Of a stretch of DNA of 64,000 nucleotides, positions 16,335 to 25,794 are shown in pieces. The position numbers and the translations under genes were made by a program. The notes beneath the pieces were generated by a model. The model saw only the letters and a list, made by a program, of their open reading frames with translations, did not search any database and had not been told where the DNA came from. Source of the stretch: Flavobacteriaceae bacterium UJ101 (GTDB lineage: Bacteria; Bacteroidota; Bacteroidia; Flavobacteriales; UJ101); assembly GCA_001880285.1 (NCBI GenBank), contig CP016269.1, forward strand, positions 1 through 64,000. The letters run 5' to 3'. Within the stretch, counting starts at the first letter, position 1. Each line of letters begins with the position of its first letter.

Positions 16335-17252
16335 CTATTTTACTACAATTTCTTTCCCCTCATGCCCTAACACCACATTTTCAAAAACTTTTTGAGCTTC
16401 CTCTTTAAAATCATTTAAATCTGAATATCGATTGGAATAATGTCCTAAAATCAGTTTTTTAACATTCGATTTTTGTGCAATTTGGGCTGCTTCTAATGCC
16501 GTAGAATGCCCCGTTTTTTGTGCTAAACTTTTTTTGTCTTCTAAAAATGTAGCTTCATGATATAACAAATCTACATTTTCTATTAAGGGAATTATTGTAG
16601 GATTAAAACTGGTATCGGAACAAAATGCATAAGACAAAGGTTTTGGAGGATCTAATGTTAGCTTTTCATTTTGAATAACTGCACCACTCTCCAAAACATA
16701 ATCTTTACCATTTTTTAAATTTTGATAATCACAAATTTCAATTTCAGAATACTGAGAAACAGCTTCCATGTTAACTTTACGTTTTTTAAGCTTTTCTTTA
16801 AAAAGATATCCATTACAATAGACTCTATGCTTTAAAGGAATTGTATGTACTTCAACAAGATCGTCTTTAAATATTAATTCTGATTCTTTTGATTCTAATT
16901 CATGATAATAAATAGTGTACGTTTTATAAGATTGGGTCAACCGCAATTGAACCTCTATAATTTCTTTAATCCCTTTAGGGCCATAAATATGCAAATCAGC
17001 TACTCTTCCTAATAATTGAAATGTAGAAATAAGACCAATTAATCCAAAAAAATGATCTCCATGTAAGTGTGAAATAAATACATGATGAATTTTATTAAAT
17101 TTGGCTTTATATTTTCTTAACTGAACTTGAGTTCCCTCACCACAATCTATTAAAAAATAACGTTCTGCAAATTGTAAATACTGCGCAGTTGGATAAGAAT
17201 TAGAAGTGGGTGTTGCTGCATTACAGCCTAAAATTGTTAATTTAAAACTCAT
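16335..17252 (-). CDS. rnz: Ribonuclease Z
   Basis: A 305-residue metallo-beta-lactamase-fold nuclease. The zinc motif is HVFISHLHGDHFFGL; other ligands are in SYAFCSDTSFNP, LLYHEATFL and KKLILGHYSNRY. It trims the 3' end of tRNA precursors. Length is usual for the short bacterial form. It stands alone on the minus strand between glgC and ppk1, with a candidate promoter just upstream at 17272-17299. Confidence 0.95.
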   Translation of the reverse strand: MSFKLTILGCNAATPTSNSYPTAQYLQFAERYFLIDCGEGTQVQLRKYKAKFNKIHHVFISHLHGDHFFGLIGLISTFQLLGRVADLHIYGPKGIKEIIEVQLRLTQSYKTYTIYYHELESKESELIFKDDLVEVHTIPLKHRVYCNGYLFKEKLKKRKVNMEAVSQYSEIEICDYQNLKNGKDYVLESGAVIQNEKLTLDPPKPLSYAFCSDTSFNPTIIPLIENVDLLYHEATFLEDKKSLAQKTGHSTALEAAQIAQKSNVKKLILGHYSNRYSDLNDFKEEAQKVFENVVLGHEGKEIVVK

Positions 17253-17271
17253 TCGTTATTGAATTGGAATC

Positions 17272-17299
17272 CAAAAATACTGGTTTTCATTGTAAACAA
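17272..17299 (-). promoter_or_regulatory. Candidate promoter of rnz
   Basis: On the minus strand TTG (17299-17297), a 17-base spacer, then TATTTTTG (17279-17272), matching the Bacteroidota pattern. It lies 20 bases upstream of the rnz ATG. The -33 element is short and overlaps the glgC stop region, so this is tentative. Confidence 0.4.
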
Positions 17300-18571
17300 C
17301 TAACCTATTTTTAATCCGTCTTCTAGAATCATATTTTTTTTGACTACAATGATACCATCAATTATAGTATAACGTTCTTCATCACGATCTTCTAAATGTT
17401 CTCCTCCAACAATTTCAACGTTATTCCCAATTCGACAATTTTTATCAATAATAGCATTTTCAATTTTACAATTTTCACCAATACCAATTGGTGGGATTCC
17501 AGATCCTTCCATTTCTTGTATGGTTTCATAATGATCTGCTCCTAAAATATAAGTATTTTTAATCACCGTTTCTTTACCTATTCGCGTTCGAATTCCAATT
17601 ACAGCTCTACTCAACTCCTTTGCATGTATAATACAGCCATCCGAAATAACGGTGTTTTTCATTTCTGTACCCATAATTTTAGAAGTAGGTAATAATCGTG
17701 GATTGGTATAAATCATATCACGATTGTCATACAAATTAAATTGAGGAACATCATCTGCTAAATCTAAATTGGCTTCAAAAAAGGATTTAATGGTTCCTAT
17801 ATCCGTCCAATAACCATTATGTTGGAAACTTACAACTTTATATTGACCTAAAGCATTAGGGATGACTTCTTTACCAAAATCTTTAGCATCCGTATTATTC
17901 AAAATATCAAAAATAACTTCTCGATTGAAAATATAAATACCCATCGATGCTAAATAATCCCGTCCTTTATCTTGCATTTCAACTCCGGTATCAGATTTCC
18001 AGTTTTCTAATTCTTCTAAAGAAGGTTTTTCAATAAAGGAAGTAATGGTATCATTTTCATCTTTTTTCATTATCCCAAATCCAGTAGCATCATTGGCGTT
18101 GACAGGAATAGTCGCAATTGAAACCGCTGCATTATTTTTTTTATGGTGTTCTAACATGACTTGATAATCCATATGATATAATTGATCACCAGAAAGGATT
18201 AACATATAATCAAAATCTACCTTGTCAAAATGCATAATATTACGTCTAACAGCATCTGCTGTACCTTGGTTCCAAGAATTGAACTGAGGTGTTTGCTCGG
18301 CAGCTAAAATGTGTACAAAACCTTTACTAAAAATATCAAAGGCGTAAGCATTTTTTATATGACGATTCAAAGAGGCTGAATTAAATTGTGTTAACACATA
18401 AATTTTATTCATCTTTGAATTTAAACAATTTGAAATAGGGATGTCTACTAAGCGATATTTTCCAGCGACAGGAACAGCTGGTTTTGCTCTTTGATAACTC
18501 AACGGGTGTAAACGAGTTCCTCTCCCTCCTCCTAAAATAACAGATAAAACGTCAGATCCTAATTTAGTCAT
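17300..18571 (-). CDS. glgC: Glucose-1-phosphate adenylyltransferase
   Basis: A 423-residue ADP-glucose pyrophosphorylase. The nucleotidyltransferase domain begins VLSVILGGGRGTRLHPLSYQ and includes AKPAVPVAGKYRLVDIPISN, and the C-terminal part is a left-handed beta-helix (TVISDGCIIH, IENAIIDKNCRIGNNVEIV). It makes ADP-glucose, the committed step in glycogen synthesis. It follows glgA with a 4-base gap, so the two enzymes are made together. No branching enzyme or phosphorylase lies in the window. Confidence 0.96.
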   Translation of the reverse strand: MTKLGSDVLSVILGGGRGTRLHPLSYQRAKPAVPVAGKYRLVDIPISNCLNSKMNKIYVLTQFNSASLNRHIKNAYAFDIFSKGFVHILAAEQTPQFNSWNQGTADAVRRNIMHFDKVDFDYMLILSGDQLYHMDYQVMLEHHKKNNAAVSIATIPVNANDATGFGIMKKDENDTITSFIEKPSLEELENWKSDTGVEMQDKGRDYLASMGIYIFNREVIFDILNNTDAKDFGKEVIPNALGQYKVVSFQHNGYWTDIGTIKSFFEANLDLADDVPQFNLYDNRDMIYTNPRLLPTSKIMGTEMKNTVISDGCIIHAKELSRAVIGIRTRIGKETVIKNTYILGADHYETIQEMEGSGIPPIGIGENCKIENAIIDKNCRIGNNVEIVGGEHLEDRDEERYTIIDGIIVVKKNMILEDGLKIG

Positions 18572-18575
18572 AGTG

Positions 18576-19997
18576 TTACGATATTAAATTTTCATATAAG
18601 TTTAAATATTCTAATGCTGATTTATTCCAAGAAAAATCAATTTTCATCATTCTTTTCTGAATTTCATCTTTCTTTTTTGGATTATTATAAACATATTCTG
18701 CTCGACTAATAGCGTGAGCAATATCATGAATGTCATTGTGAATGAATCGTATACCAAATCCGTTATCATCATCATAATCTACAATCGTATCATATAATCC
18801 TCCAACCGTATGAACAATCGGAATTGTTCCATAACGTGTTGAATACATTTGATTTAATCCACAAGGTTCTATTTTTGAAGGAATAAGCATAAAATCGGCT
18901 CCTGCATATACTTTTCGAGACAACGATTCATTATAGCCTACATATAAGTTCATTTTGCCATCAGATTGTACAATAATACTTTCTAATGAATCTTCAATAT
19001 ATTTTGCTCCACTACCTAAAACTAAATAATTAACATCTTGTTTAGCTTTATTTAAAGAATTTAAAATAGTTTCAGCTAAAATGTCTGCTCCTTTTTCAAT
19101 TGCAAAACGACCAATAAAAGCAATTAAAGGTTTTTCCATATCAAAATTGAAGCGTTCGCAAAGCCATTTTTTATTTTCTTCTTTCCCTTTTTTAAAGGTT
19201 TTATTAGAATAATTTTTAATTAAATCTTGATCGATTTCAGGATTCCATACTTCTTCATCTATTCCATTTAAAATACCGCTACACTTTTCATATTCATCTT
19301 GAATTAGTGATTCCAAACCATTGGCATTTTGACTTAATTCCCACATATAATGAGGAGAAACAGTGGTTACTTTCCATGCACATTTAATGGCGGATGCTAA
19401 AGAATTAATTTCATGATTCCATTCTAAATATTTTTGATCATATTCTTGATGAAACCATGGAAAATATTGAAGCATATCCCAACTCATCCAACCTTGATAC
19501 TGTGCATTATGTATGGTAAAAACACTAGGTATATGCGTTAACTTTTGGTATTTAAAGGTATATTTCATCATAAAGGGAATTAACCCAGCTTGATGATCAT
19601 GACAATGTATAATATCAGGGGTGTGCTCCCACTGATTGATCCAATCTAAAACAGCTATTTGAAAAGCTAAAAACCGATAAGGATCATCTTGATATCCATA
19701 AACATTTTCGCGATTAAAAAGATAATCAATCCAAACAACATATAAATCAAACCCTAATTGATTTTTCTTTTCTTTTAAAATTTTAACTTGGTATTCATCT
19801 GCTCCACATTGCACTTTATTTTCATAATCAACCATCCATTCATTTTCTTCAATAAATGGTTTCTGATAAAAAGGCATGACTACCTTATGAATTCCTTTTT
19901 TAGCATTTAAATATTTAGGCAAAGCCCCCACTACATCAGCCAAACCACCGACTTTTGCAACGGGAAAACATTCAGCACTTACATGAATTACTTCCAT
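18576..19997 (-). CDS. glgA: Glycogen synthase (GT5)
   Basis: A GT-B fold starch/glycogen synthase of about 473 residues. ADP-glucose binding motif KVGGLADVVGALPKYL near the N-terminus, HCHDHQAGLIPF, and the C-terminal FIGRFAIEKGADIL and PSKIEPCGLNQMYSTRYGTIPI motifs are present. The open frame reaches 20048, but the family N-terminus is MEVIHVSAECFPVAKVGG, so I place the start at the ATG at 19997. It is the first gene of glgA-glgC and is divergent from crcB. Confidence 0.95.
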   Translation of the reverse strand: MEVIHVSAECFPVAKVGGLADVVGALPKYLNAKKGIHKVVMPFYQKPFIEENEWMVDYENKVQCGADEYQVKILKEKKNQLGFDLYVVWIDYLFNRENVYGYQDDPYRFLAFQIAVLDWINQWEHTPDIIHCHDHQAGLIPFMMKYTFKYQKLTHIPSVFTIHNAQYQGWMSWDMLQYFPWFHQEYDQKYLEWNHEINSLASAIKCAWKVTTVSPHYMWELSQNANGLESLIQDEYEKCSGILNGIDEEVWNPEIDQDLIKNYSNKTFKKGKEENKKWLCERFNFDMEKPLIAFIGRFAIEKGADILAETILNSLNKAKQDVNYLVLGSGAKYIEDSLESIIVQSDGKMNLYVGYNESLSRKVYAGADFMLIPSKIEPCGLNQMYSTRYGTIPIVHTVGGLYDTIVDYDDDNGFGIRFIHNDIHDIAHAISRAEYVYNNPKKKDEIQKRMMKIDFSWNKSALEYLNLYENLIS

Positions 19998-20064
19998 ATG
20001 TTGGTTCTTTGTGTTAAATTTACAAAATATCTCGTTAGAAAAGAACACGATTTACTATAATTTA

Positions 20065-20427
20065 ATGAAAGATTTACTATTAATTTTTGTTGGCGGTGGC
20101 TTAGGAAGTATTTTACGATTCTGGGCTGGAAAAGAATTAAATACAAACTTCCCATATGGTACATTATTCGTAAATGTTTTAGGGGCATTTATTATCGGAA
20201 TTATTTTAGCTCTTTTTGAAAAAGAAATCATTTCAAACTCTTCAAGATTATTACTTGCAGTAGGTTTTTGTGGAGGGTTTACAACATGGTCAAGTTTTGC
20301 TTTTGAAAAATTTCATATGCTTCGAGAAGGACATATTACTCATTTTATTATGTATATTGGTATGAGCATATTATTTTCTTTAATAGCGGTATTATTTTCA
20401 TACAAAATCATTAAATTTTTCATATAA
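20065..20427 (+). CDS. crcB: Fluoride channel CrcB/Fluc
   Basis: A 120-residue, four-helix dual-topology protein that exports fluoride as a dimer. Family motifs are FVGGGLGSILRFW, GTLFVNVLGAFIIGII and GFCGGFTTWSSFAFE. I place the start at the ATG at 20065 (MKDLLLIFVGGG) since the extra upstream residues are polar and match nothing. I searched the 67 bases upstream for the conserved parts of the fluoride riboswitch and found none. It is followed after 8 bases by a secreted zincin gene. Confidence 0.95.
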   Translation: MKDLLLIFVGGGLGSILRFWAGKELNTNFPYGTLFVNVLGAFIIGIILALFEKEIISNSSRLLLAVGFCGGFTTWSSFAFEKFHMLREGHITHFIMYIGMSILFSLIAVLFSYKIIKFFI

Positions 20428-20435
20428 AATTTAAT

Positions 20436-21242
20436 ATGAAACGTTATTGTATTATATTTTTTATTACCCTCTTAAATGCCACGCTTTTAATGGCACAATC
20501 AAAAACAATAGGTACCTGGAAAGTAGAAAAAGGAATCCTTGTCAAAAATAATTCAAATGATTATTTAGGAGCTCAATATTGGACTATTTTCTATTCTATT
20601 TTCCCAAAAGATATTACTCAAAATTATCTAACACATTTTTCTTTAATTACAGATGGTAAAGACGGTGATTTAGGAGGCTTAGTTCCTATTGATACCCAAA
20701 ATAAACAATGGAAATTAGAAATTGATACATCTGATATGAATATTACCAATTATTCAGAAAAACATATAAAAGACTATATTCATACTCTAGTTCATGAATT
20801 TGGACATGTTTTAACCCTTAATAATAAACAAGTTAAACCTACAGAAGATTTGTATCAAAACCCTGAAAAAGGATATTTAACTTCAGAAGGTTACGCTTCT
20901 AAAGATAGTTACTTAAATTTATTCGTAACACAATTTTGGGAAGGTGTTTTATTAAATAAATGGGATCGAATCAATGGGATTTCTTCTGAACAAAAACGTT
21001 TAAAAAAATTATATCAGTTTTATTTAAAAAATCAAGATACTTTTTTAACAGATTATGCAGCTGAAGCCCCAGAAGAAGATATTGCAGAATCTTGGTCTTT
21101 TTTTATATTGAATGATCGACCTTCTTCCTTAAATTTAATTAAAAATCAGAAAATCAACTTTTTTTATCAATTTCCTGAATTAATAGAATACAGAACTTTA
21201 ATTCGCAAAAATATCAATCAATACAAAAAAACGATTAATTAA
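20436..21242 (+). CDS. Secreted zincin-type metalloprotease
   Basis: A 268-residue exported protein with a signal peptide (residues 1-20, cleavage after LLMA) and the zinc motif HEFGH at residues 120-124 within [17 protein letters not shown] later acidic segment ([12 protein letters not shown]) probably supplies the third zinc ligand, as in gluzincins. This resembles putative zinc-binding metallopeptidases of Bacteroidota; the substrate is unknown. It follows crcB closely and its end overlaps the converging mnmA gene by 8 bases. Confidence 0.8.
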   Translation: MKRYCIIFFITLLNATLLMAQSKTIGTWKVEKGILVKNNSNDYLGAQYWTIFYSIFPKDITQNYLTHFSLITDGKDGDLGGLVPIDTQNKQWKLEIDTSDMNITNYSEKHIKDYIHTLVHEFGHVLTLNNKQVKPTEDLYQNPEKGYLTSEGYASKDSYLNLFVTQFWEGVLLNKWDRINGISSEQKRLKKLYQFYLKNQDTFLTDYAAEAPEEDIAESWSFFILNDRPSSLNLIKNQKINFFYQFPELIEYRTLIRKNINQYKKTIN

Positions 21243-22422
21243 TCACTCCACTAAAAATCAGTTCATCACCAATATAACAAGCAGTAAATTGCCCTTCTGT
21301 AATGGCTTCTTGGTCTTTCTCAAATTCCACATAATAACCATTTTCAAAACGATAAAGCGTTGCTTTTTGTAAAGGTTGTCTATAACGAATTCGAGCTTCT
21401 ACTTCTAATTTTGTATCTATTTCTATTTTCAAATCTTCTCTAATCCAATGTGCTTCATCGTTTGAAACATATAATACTTTACGTAATAATCCTTTATGAT
21501 CATGACCTTGCCCAGTATACACTATATTCTCATTAACATCTACTTCAATCACAAATAAAGGTTCTACAGTTCCTCCTACACCAAGTCCTTTTCGCTGTCC
21601 GTTTGTAAAATAATGAGCCCCTTGATGCTTTCCAACTATTTTACCATCTTCTTTTGCATAGGATATTTCGGTAGAAAAATATTGTAATTCTTCTTCCTTT
21701 ACATTAAATAAAGGTGTTTCTTTTTTATAAAGATTCGACTCTTTAGGAATTTCAATAATATGACCTTCTTTGGGTTTGAGTTTTTGCTGTAAAAACTGAG
21801 GTAAACTAACATGTCCAATAAAACATAGACCTTGTGAATCTTTTTTATCAGCTGTTACTAAATCCAATTCTTTTGCTATTTCACGTACTTTTGGTTTCTC
21901 TAAATGTCCTATTGGAAATAATGCTTTACTCAATTGAAATTGATTCAATTGGCATAAAAAGTACGATTGATCTTTATTTTGATCTACACCTGCAAGTAAA
22001 CGATGAATTTCTTTCCCTTCTTTTTGAATCGTTTCTTTCTGACAATAATGCCCTGTTGCAACATAATCTGCACCCAATTTTAAAGCAGTATCCAAGAAAA
22101 CATCAAATTTGATTTCACGATTACATAAAACATCGGGATTGGGTGTACGTCCTTTTTCATATTCTGCAAACATATAATCAACAATACGCTCTTTATATTG
22201 CTCACTTAAATCAATTACCTGAAAAGGAATTCCTAATTTCTCTGCAACCAACATAGCATCTGCACTATCTTCTACCCAAGGGCACTCATCTTCTAAAGTA
22301 ACAGAAGCATCATTCCAATTACGCATAAACAATCCAATCACTTCATATCCCTGCTCTTTGAGCAAATATGCTGCAACACTCGAATCTACACCTCCTGATA
22401 AACCAACTACGACTCTTTTCAA
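21235..22422 (-). CDS. mnmA: tRNA 2-thiouridylase MnmA
   Basis: A 395-residue PP-loop enzyme that inserts sulfur at U34 of Lys, Glu and Gln tRNAs. The PP-loop is [17 protein letters not shown]. The two catalytic cysteines are Cys100 ([14 protein letters not shown]) and Cys200 ([10 protein letters not shown]), so the active site is intact. The C-terminal beta-barrel ([22 protein letters not shown]) is normal. It is transcribed alone, divergent from the unknown gene at 22571. Confidence 0.96.
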   Translation of the reverse strand: MKRVVVGLSGGVDSSVAAYLLKEQGYEVIGLFMRNWNDASVTLEDECPWVEDSADAMLVAEKLGIPFQVIDLSEQYKERIVDYMFAEYEKGRTPNPDVLCNREIKFDVFLDTALKLGADYVATGHYCQKETIQKEGKEIHRLLAGVDQNKDQSYFLCQLNQFQLSKALFPIGHLEKPKVREIAKELDLVTADKKDSQGLCFIGHVSLPQFLQQKLKPKEGHIIEIPKESNLYKKETPLFNVKEEELQYFSTEISYAKEDGKIVGKHQGAHYFTNGQRKGLGVGGTVEPLFVIEVDVNENIVYTGQGHDHKGLLRKVLYVSNDEAHWIREDLKIEIDTKLEVEARIRYRQPLQKATLYRFENGYYVEFEKDQEAITEGQFTACYIGDELIFSGVIN

Positions 22423-22570
22423 ACTGTAATATTATTTATTTTGCAAAGTTAGGTAATTTCACTGGAATGAAGAAGTAGATTTATATTAAAAATAGATCTT
22501 AATTTCTACTTAAAAGAAAAGATATTTTAATTATTTTTACATAATTATATTACTTAATAAACCTATTTAA

Positions 22571-23542
22571 ATGATTATTTACAACCCTACAGAAAAAATA
22601 GTTGCAAATACTTTAGAAATCCACTATTGGTTTGAAGATGAATCACATACAATGGATGCTTTAGTACAAAATCGTTGTGAATATGAAATATTAGGTATTA
22701 TTAAAGAAATTTCAAATACATTATCTACAACCGTTTCAATAGAAACAGAACCTTTTGCTGAAGGAGGTTTGAGAAGATGGCTTAAAATCACTTCAAAAAG
22801 TGAAAAGAAACATGCTACTATAACAACAGCTGTCATTACGTCCTTAGTTATTACAGTACTATCCACTCCTCTATCAAAATTATCAGAGAATCTTATTGAT
22901 AAACTTTTTGAAGATCAAACTTTAATCAATCTTGAAAAAGAAAAACTTCAACTTGAAATTGAAGTTTTAAAACAAAAAGCTTCTAAAGATTTATTCAAAA
23001 TCAATCAAAATACCATTATTAAAAAAAAGAAATCTAATTTTTATGAATACTTAGAAAACTATCCTAAAGTAAGACAGGTTTCTTATAGTATATCAGATCA
23101 TAATAGAACAACGCGTAGCAAAGAAATTCCCATTGAAAAAAAACGATTTAAAAAATATATCTTACATTCTGATGAATTAGAACCTATTGAAGTTAATGAA
23201 GCTATTATTGAAATTATATCTCCTGTATTAAAAAAAGGAAAATATAAATGGACAGGGTATTATAAAGACCAATCCATTTCATTTACTTTAAAATCAATTG
23301 AATTTAAAACCTTAGTCCAAAATGGAAAAGTAGAATTTAAAAATGGATCTTCTATTAATTGCTTGTTGAGAATTCATAGGAAAATGAATAATGAAGGGAT
23401 CATAAAAATTACAAATTATGAAGTTCTACGTGTCAATCATTATTTTGAAAAAGAAAAAACCATTGAAACCCAGGAAGGTTTCCAGTACAGAAAGAGAAAA
23501 GAAGGTAACCATACACAATATTCTCTTTTTAAGGATGATTGA
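22571..23542 (+). CDS. Membrane-anchored coiled-coil protein of unknown function
   Basis: A 323-residue protein I cannot assign. It reads as three parts: an N-terminal mixed domain (residues 1-80, including IHYWFEDESHTMDALVQNRC and EPFAEGGLRRWLKI), a hydrophobic helix (about 83-100, TITTAVITSLVITVLSTP), a charged heptad-rich coiled coil (about 103-150), and a C-terminal beta-rich domain (160-310) with VNEAIIEIISPVLKKGKYKW and FKTLVQNGKVEFKNGSSINC. No signal peptide. Codon use resembles neighbouring genes. The order sensor-like domain, single helix, coiled coil, beta domain recalls membrane effectors or scaffolds, but this is only analogy. It stands alone, without partners. Confidence 0.75.
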   Translation: MIIYNPTEKIVANTLEIHYWFEDESHTMDALVQNRCEYEILGIIKEISNTLSTTVSIETEPFAEGGLRRWLKITSKSEKKHATITTAVITSLVITVLSTPLSKLSENLIDKLFEDQTLINLEKEKLQLEIEVLKQKASKDLFKINQNTIIKKKKSNFYEYLENYPKVRQVSYSISDHNRTTRSKEIPIEKKRFKKYILHSDELEPIEVNEAIIEIISPVLKKGKYKWTGYYKDQSISFTLKSIEFKTLVQNGKVEFKNGSSINCLLRIHRKMNNEGIIKITNYEVLRVNHYFEKEKTIETQEGFQYRKRKEGNHTQYSLFKDD

Positions 23543-23556
23543 TACAGCTCAAAATA

Positions 23557-23955
23557 CTATAAAAAACGTTCTTTCAACTCTGGTGTTGGTAACCAACATG
23601 TATCAGCTTTTCCAAAAAGGGTGTAACGATTTTTAGCAATTAATTTATAAGCTAAATTTCGTAAAAAAGAAGGTAAATAGAGAAAAAATCGTGCAAAACT
23701 AAAACCTTTTAACTGGCTTAATACTTTTAAACCTGCAGTGCTCTCTGTAAAATATTCTTCTCCCTCTAATAAAATAAAAGAATCAAACTCTTGTGTATTT
23801 AATGAATGTTTTTCAAGAAATTGTTGTCCAAAATCAGATTGTAATGATGCAAATTGAAATACTTTTTCCTCATCCCGTTCAATAACAAATTGAACAAAAC
23901 CATTGCATAAATTACAAACACCATCAAACAATATGACTTTTCTTGTTTTTTCCAC
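23557..23955 (-). CDS. DCC1-like thiol-disulfide oxidoreductase (DUF393)
   Basis: A 132-residue thioredoxin-fold protein with the hallmark VILFDGVCNLCNGFVQFVIERD; Cys14 and Cys17 form the C-x2-C, and the DxxCxxC motif gives the DCC name. It probably acts as a cytoplasmic thiol-disulfide reductase; substrates are unknown. It is divergent from an HTTM protein gene with 41 bases between start codons, a pairing often seen in bacteria, suggesting joint function. Confidence 0.9.
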   Translation of the reverse strand: MEKTRKVILFDGVCNLCNGFVQFVIERDEEKVFQFASLQSDFGQQFLEKHSLNTQEFDSFILLEGEEYFTESTAGLKVLSQLKGFSFARFFLYLPSFLRNLAYKLIAKNRYTLFGKADTCWLPTPELKERFL

Positions 23956-23996
23956 ACTAAGAAATGCTTACTTTTACATACCAAAGATACAACATT

Positions 23997-25373
23997 ATGT
24001 CCATACAAAAGCTTTTCTTTAAACAAATCGATATTAGTCCACTTATTGTATTTAGAATTTTATTCGGATTATTAATGGTAACTGAATGTTGGGGTGCTAT
24101 TGGAACAGGCTGGGTTAAAGAAACTTTTGTAGACCCTCAATTCACTTTTACCTTTATGGGATTTGAATGGACACAATTTCTCCTTGGAAAAACCATGTAT
24201 GTATATTTTATCATAATGGGAGTCTTTGCTTGGGGTGTTGCATTAGGTTATCGCTACCGTATTTCTTCTATAGTATTGGCTATTATGTGGACTTTAGTCT
24301 ACTTTATGCAAAAATCACATTATAACAATCATTATTATTTTGCAGCTATTATTGCTATTATCATGTGTTTCGTACCTGCTAATCGTTATTATTCACTTGA
24401 TGTAAAACAAAAACGAGTTCAAGAATCGCAAACTTGTGACTATTGGTGCTTATGGATTTTTGCTGCAGAAATTACTATACTTTATACTTATGCCGCTATT
24501 GCTAAGTTCTATCCAGGGTGGATAAATGGTGATTTTATAGCAGTTAAATATGGCGTACAGGCTTCTTGGTTTGAAAGCAAGTTGGGTTGGCATACTTTTG
24601 CCGACCTATTACGAAATAAAACTTTACAACAATTTGTACTTTGGGCAGGTATCCTCTTTGATTTATTAATTGCACCTCTTTTGATGTGGAAGAAAACACG
24701 AACTCCTGCTCTATTATTAACACTTATTTTCCATATTTCAAATTCCATTATACTCCATATTGGTATCTTTCCTTATTTCGCTTTAAGTTTTGCACTGTTT
24801 TTCTATCCGCCTGAAACGATACGAAGTATTTTCTTCAAAAAGAAAGCACATGTCATAGAAAAAGATCAAGAATCAAACTATAAGCCTATGGTAGTTACCA
24901 TTATCAGTCTTGTATTAATTATTCACACCCTATTACCTTTACGTCACCACCTTATTCAAGATGATGTTTTTTGGACGGAAGAAGGACACCGTATGTCATG
25001 GCGTATGATGTTACGTAGTAAATCAGGTCATACACGTTTTATTATGGAGTATCCTAATGGAAAACGTATGCCTATTAATACCTCAGAATATCTAACACAA
25101 CTACAAATGGGTGCCATGCAAACCAAACCCGATATGATTTGGCAATTTGCTCAATATGTAAAAAAGAAACAAGCCGAGCAAGGGATTGATTCCATCAAAA
25201 TATTTGCTAAAGGGAAATTAAACCTAAATCGAGGGAAATATTACGATTTTATCTACGACACCGTTGATTTAACTCAAATAAAATGGAATACTTTCGAACA
25301 TGAAACTTGGTTACGACCATCACCTAAAGAATTTAATAGTTGGGAGAAAGTGAAGAAAAAATCGTTTAAATAG
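23997..25373 (+). CDS. HTTM-domain (vitamin K-dependent carboxylase-like) membrane protein
   Basis: A 458-residue protein with an N-terminal HTTM domain of several membrane helices (ISPLIVFRILFGLLMVTECW, FFIIMGVFAWG, KSHYNNHYYFAAIIAI) and a soluble C-terminal domain (RMSWRMMLRSKSGHTRF). HTTM proteins are related to the vitamin K-dependent gamma-carboxylase. Bacterial forms have unknown substrates. I take the ATG at 23997 (MSIQKLFFKQIDIS) as start. It forms a divergent pair with the DCC protein. Confidence 0.87.
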   Translation: MSIQKLFFKQIDISPLIVFRILFGLLMVTECWGAIGTGWVKETFVDPQFTFTFMGFEWTQFLLGKTMYVYFIIMGVFAWGVALGYRYRISSIVLAIMWTLVYFMQKSHYNNHYYFAAIIAIIMCFVPANRYYSLDVKQKRVQESQTCDYWCLWIFAAEITILYTYAAIAKFYPGWINGDFIAVKYGVQASWFESKLGWHTFADLLRNKTLQQFVLWAGILFDLLIAPLLMWKKTRTPALLLTLIFHISNSIILHIGIFPYFALSFALFFYPPETIRSIFFKKKAHVIEKDQESNYKPMVVTIISLVLIIHTLLPLRHHLIQDDVFWTEEGHRMSWRMMLRSKSGHTRFIMEYPNGKRMPINTSEYLTQLQMGAMQTKPDMIWQFAQYVKKKQAEQGIDSIKIFAKGKLNLNRGKYYDFIYDTVDLTQIKWNTFEHETWLRPSPKEFNSWEKVKKKSFK

Positions 25374-25477
25374 ATCTTTTAACTTCACATAATATTCATT
25401 CAATTATGACTTACTATTTCATAATTCTTACTTAAAAAAATTATTAACATCATCTCGTTAATAACTATTTTAATATC

Positions 25478-25510
25478 TTGTAAAATCAATACCATTCTTT
25501 TCTAATTTTG
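25478..25510 (+). promoter_or_regulatory. Promoter of nrdB-nrdA
   Basis: TTG (25478-25480), a 22-base spacer and TAATTTTG (25503-25510), matching the Bacteroidota pattern TTG...TAnnTTTG. Transcription would start near 25515, just before the riboswitch. The DNA before it (25374-25477) holds nothing I can recognise. Confidence 0.6.
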
Positions 25511-25515
25511 AAAAC

Positions 25516-25735
25516 AGAATTGGTGAAGACGTATTGTGATAAATACTCTTTTAAAAGGGAATCAGGTGTAAATCCTGAACATTACCCGATGCTGTAAGTT
25601 CCATTACAGATTTTTACACACTTTCGCCACTGTTTATTAAAAACGGGAAGGCTGTAAAAATTGGAATAAGTCAGAAGACCTGCCATTTCTATAAGTTTAA
25701 TACAGAGCTTTCGGGAAAAAAAGCAGGTATCAATA
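25516..25735 (+). ncRNA. Adenosylcobalamin riboswitch
   Basis: The conserved cobalamin aptamer core is present: GGGAATCAGGTGTAAATCC (25557-25575), ACCCGATGCTGTAAG, the GCCACTG (25626-25632), GGGAAGGC (25645-25652), and the B12 box AGTCAGAAGACCTGCC (25669-25684). After the aptamer, GCAGGT (25723-25728) can pair with ACCTGC (25678-25683) of the B12 box, giving a plausible switch between ligand-bound and unbound folds. It precedes class I ribonucleotide reductase genes, so high B12 should lower their expression. Confidence 0.95.
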
Positions 25736-25794
25736 TATTTTACATATTTAAAATACATTTTACCCTTATCCTTATGCTCTCAAAATATCGATAT

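Noticed and set aside
20000-20064. Possible fluoride riboswitch upstream of crcB
   Set aside because: None of the conserved G-rich stretches of the crcB RNA motif is present in the 67 bases before the start.
23799-24026. Alternative minus-strand frame across the DCC start
   Set aside because: A different frame overlapping the conserved DGVCNLC gene and the HTTM start; no family match.
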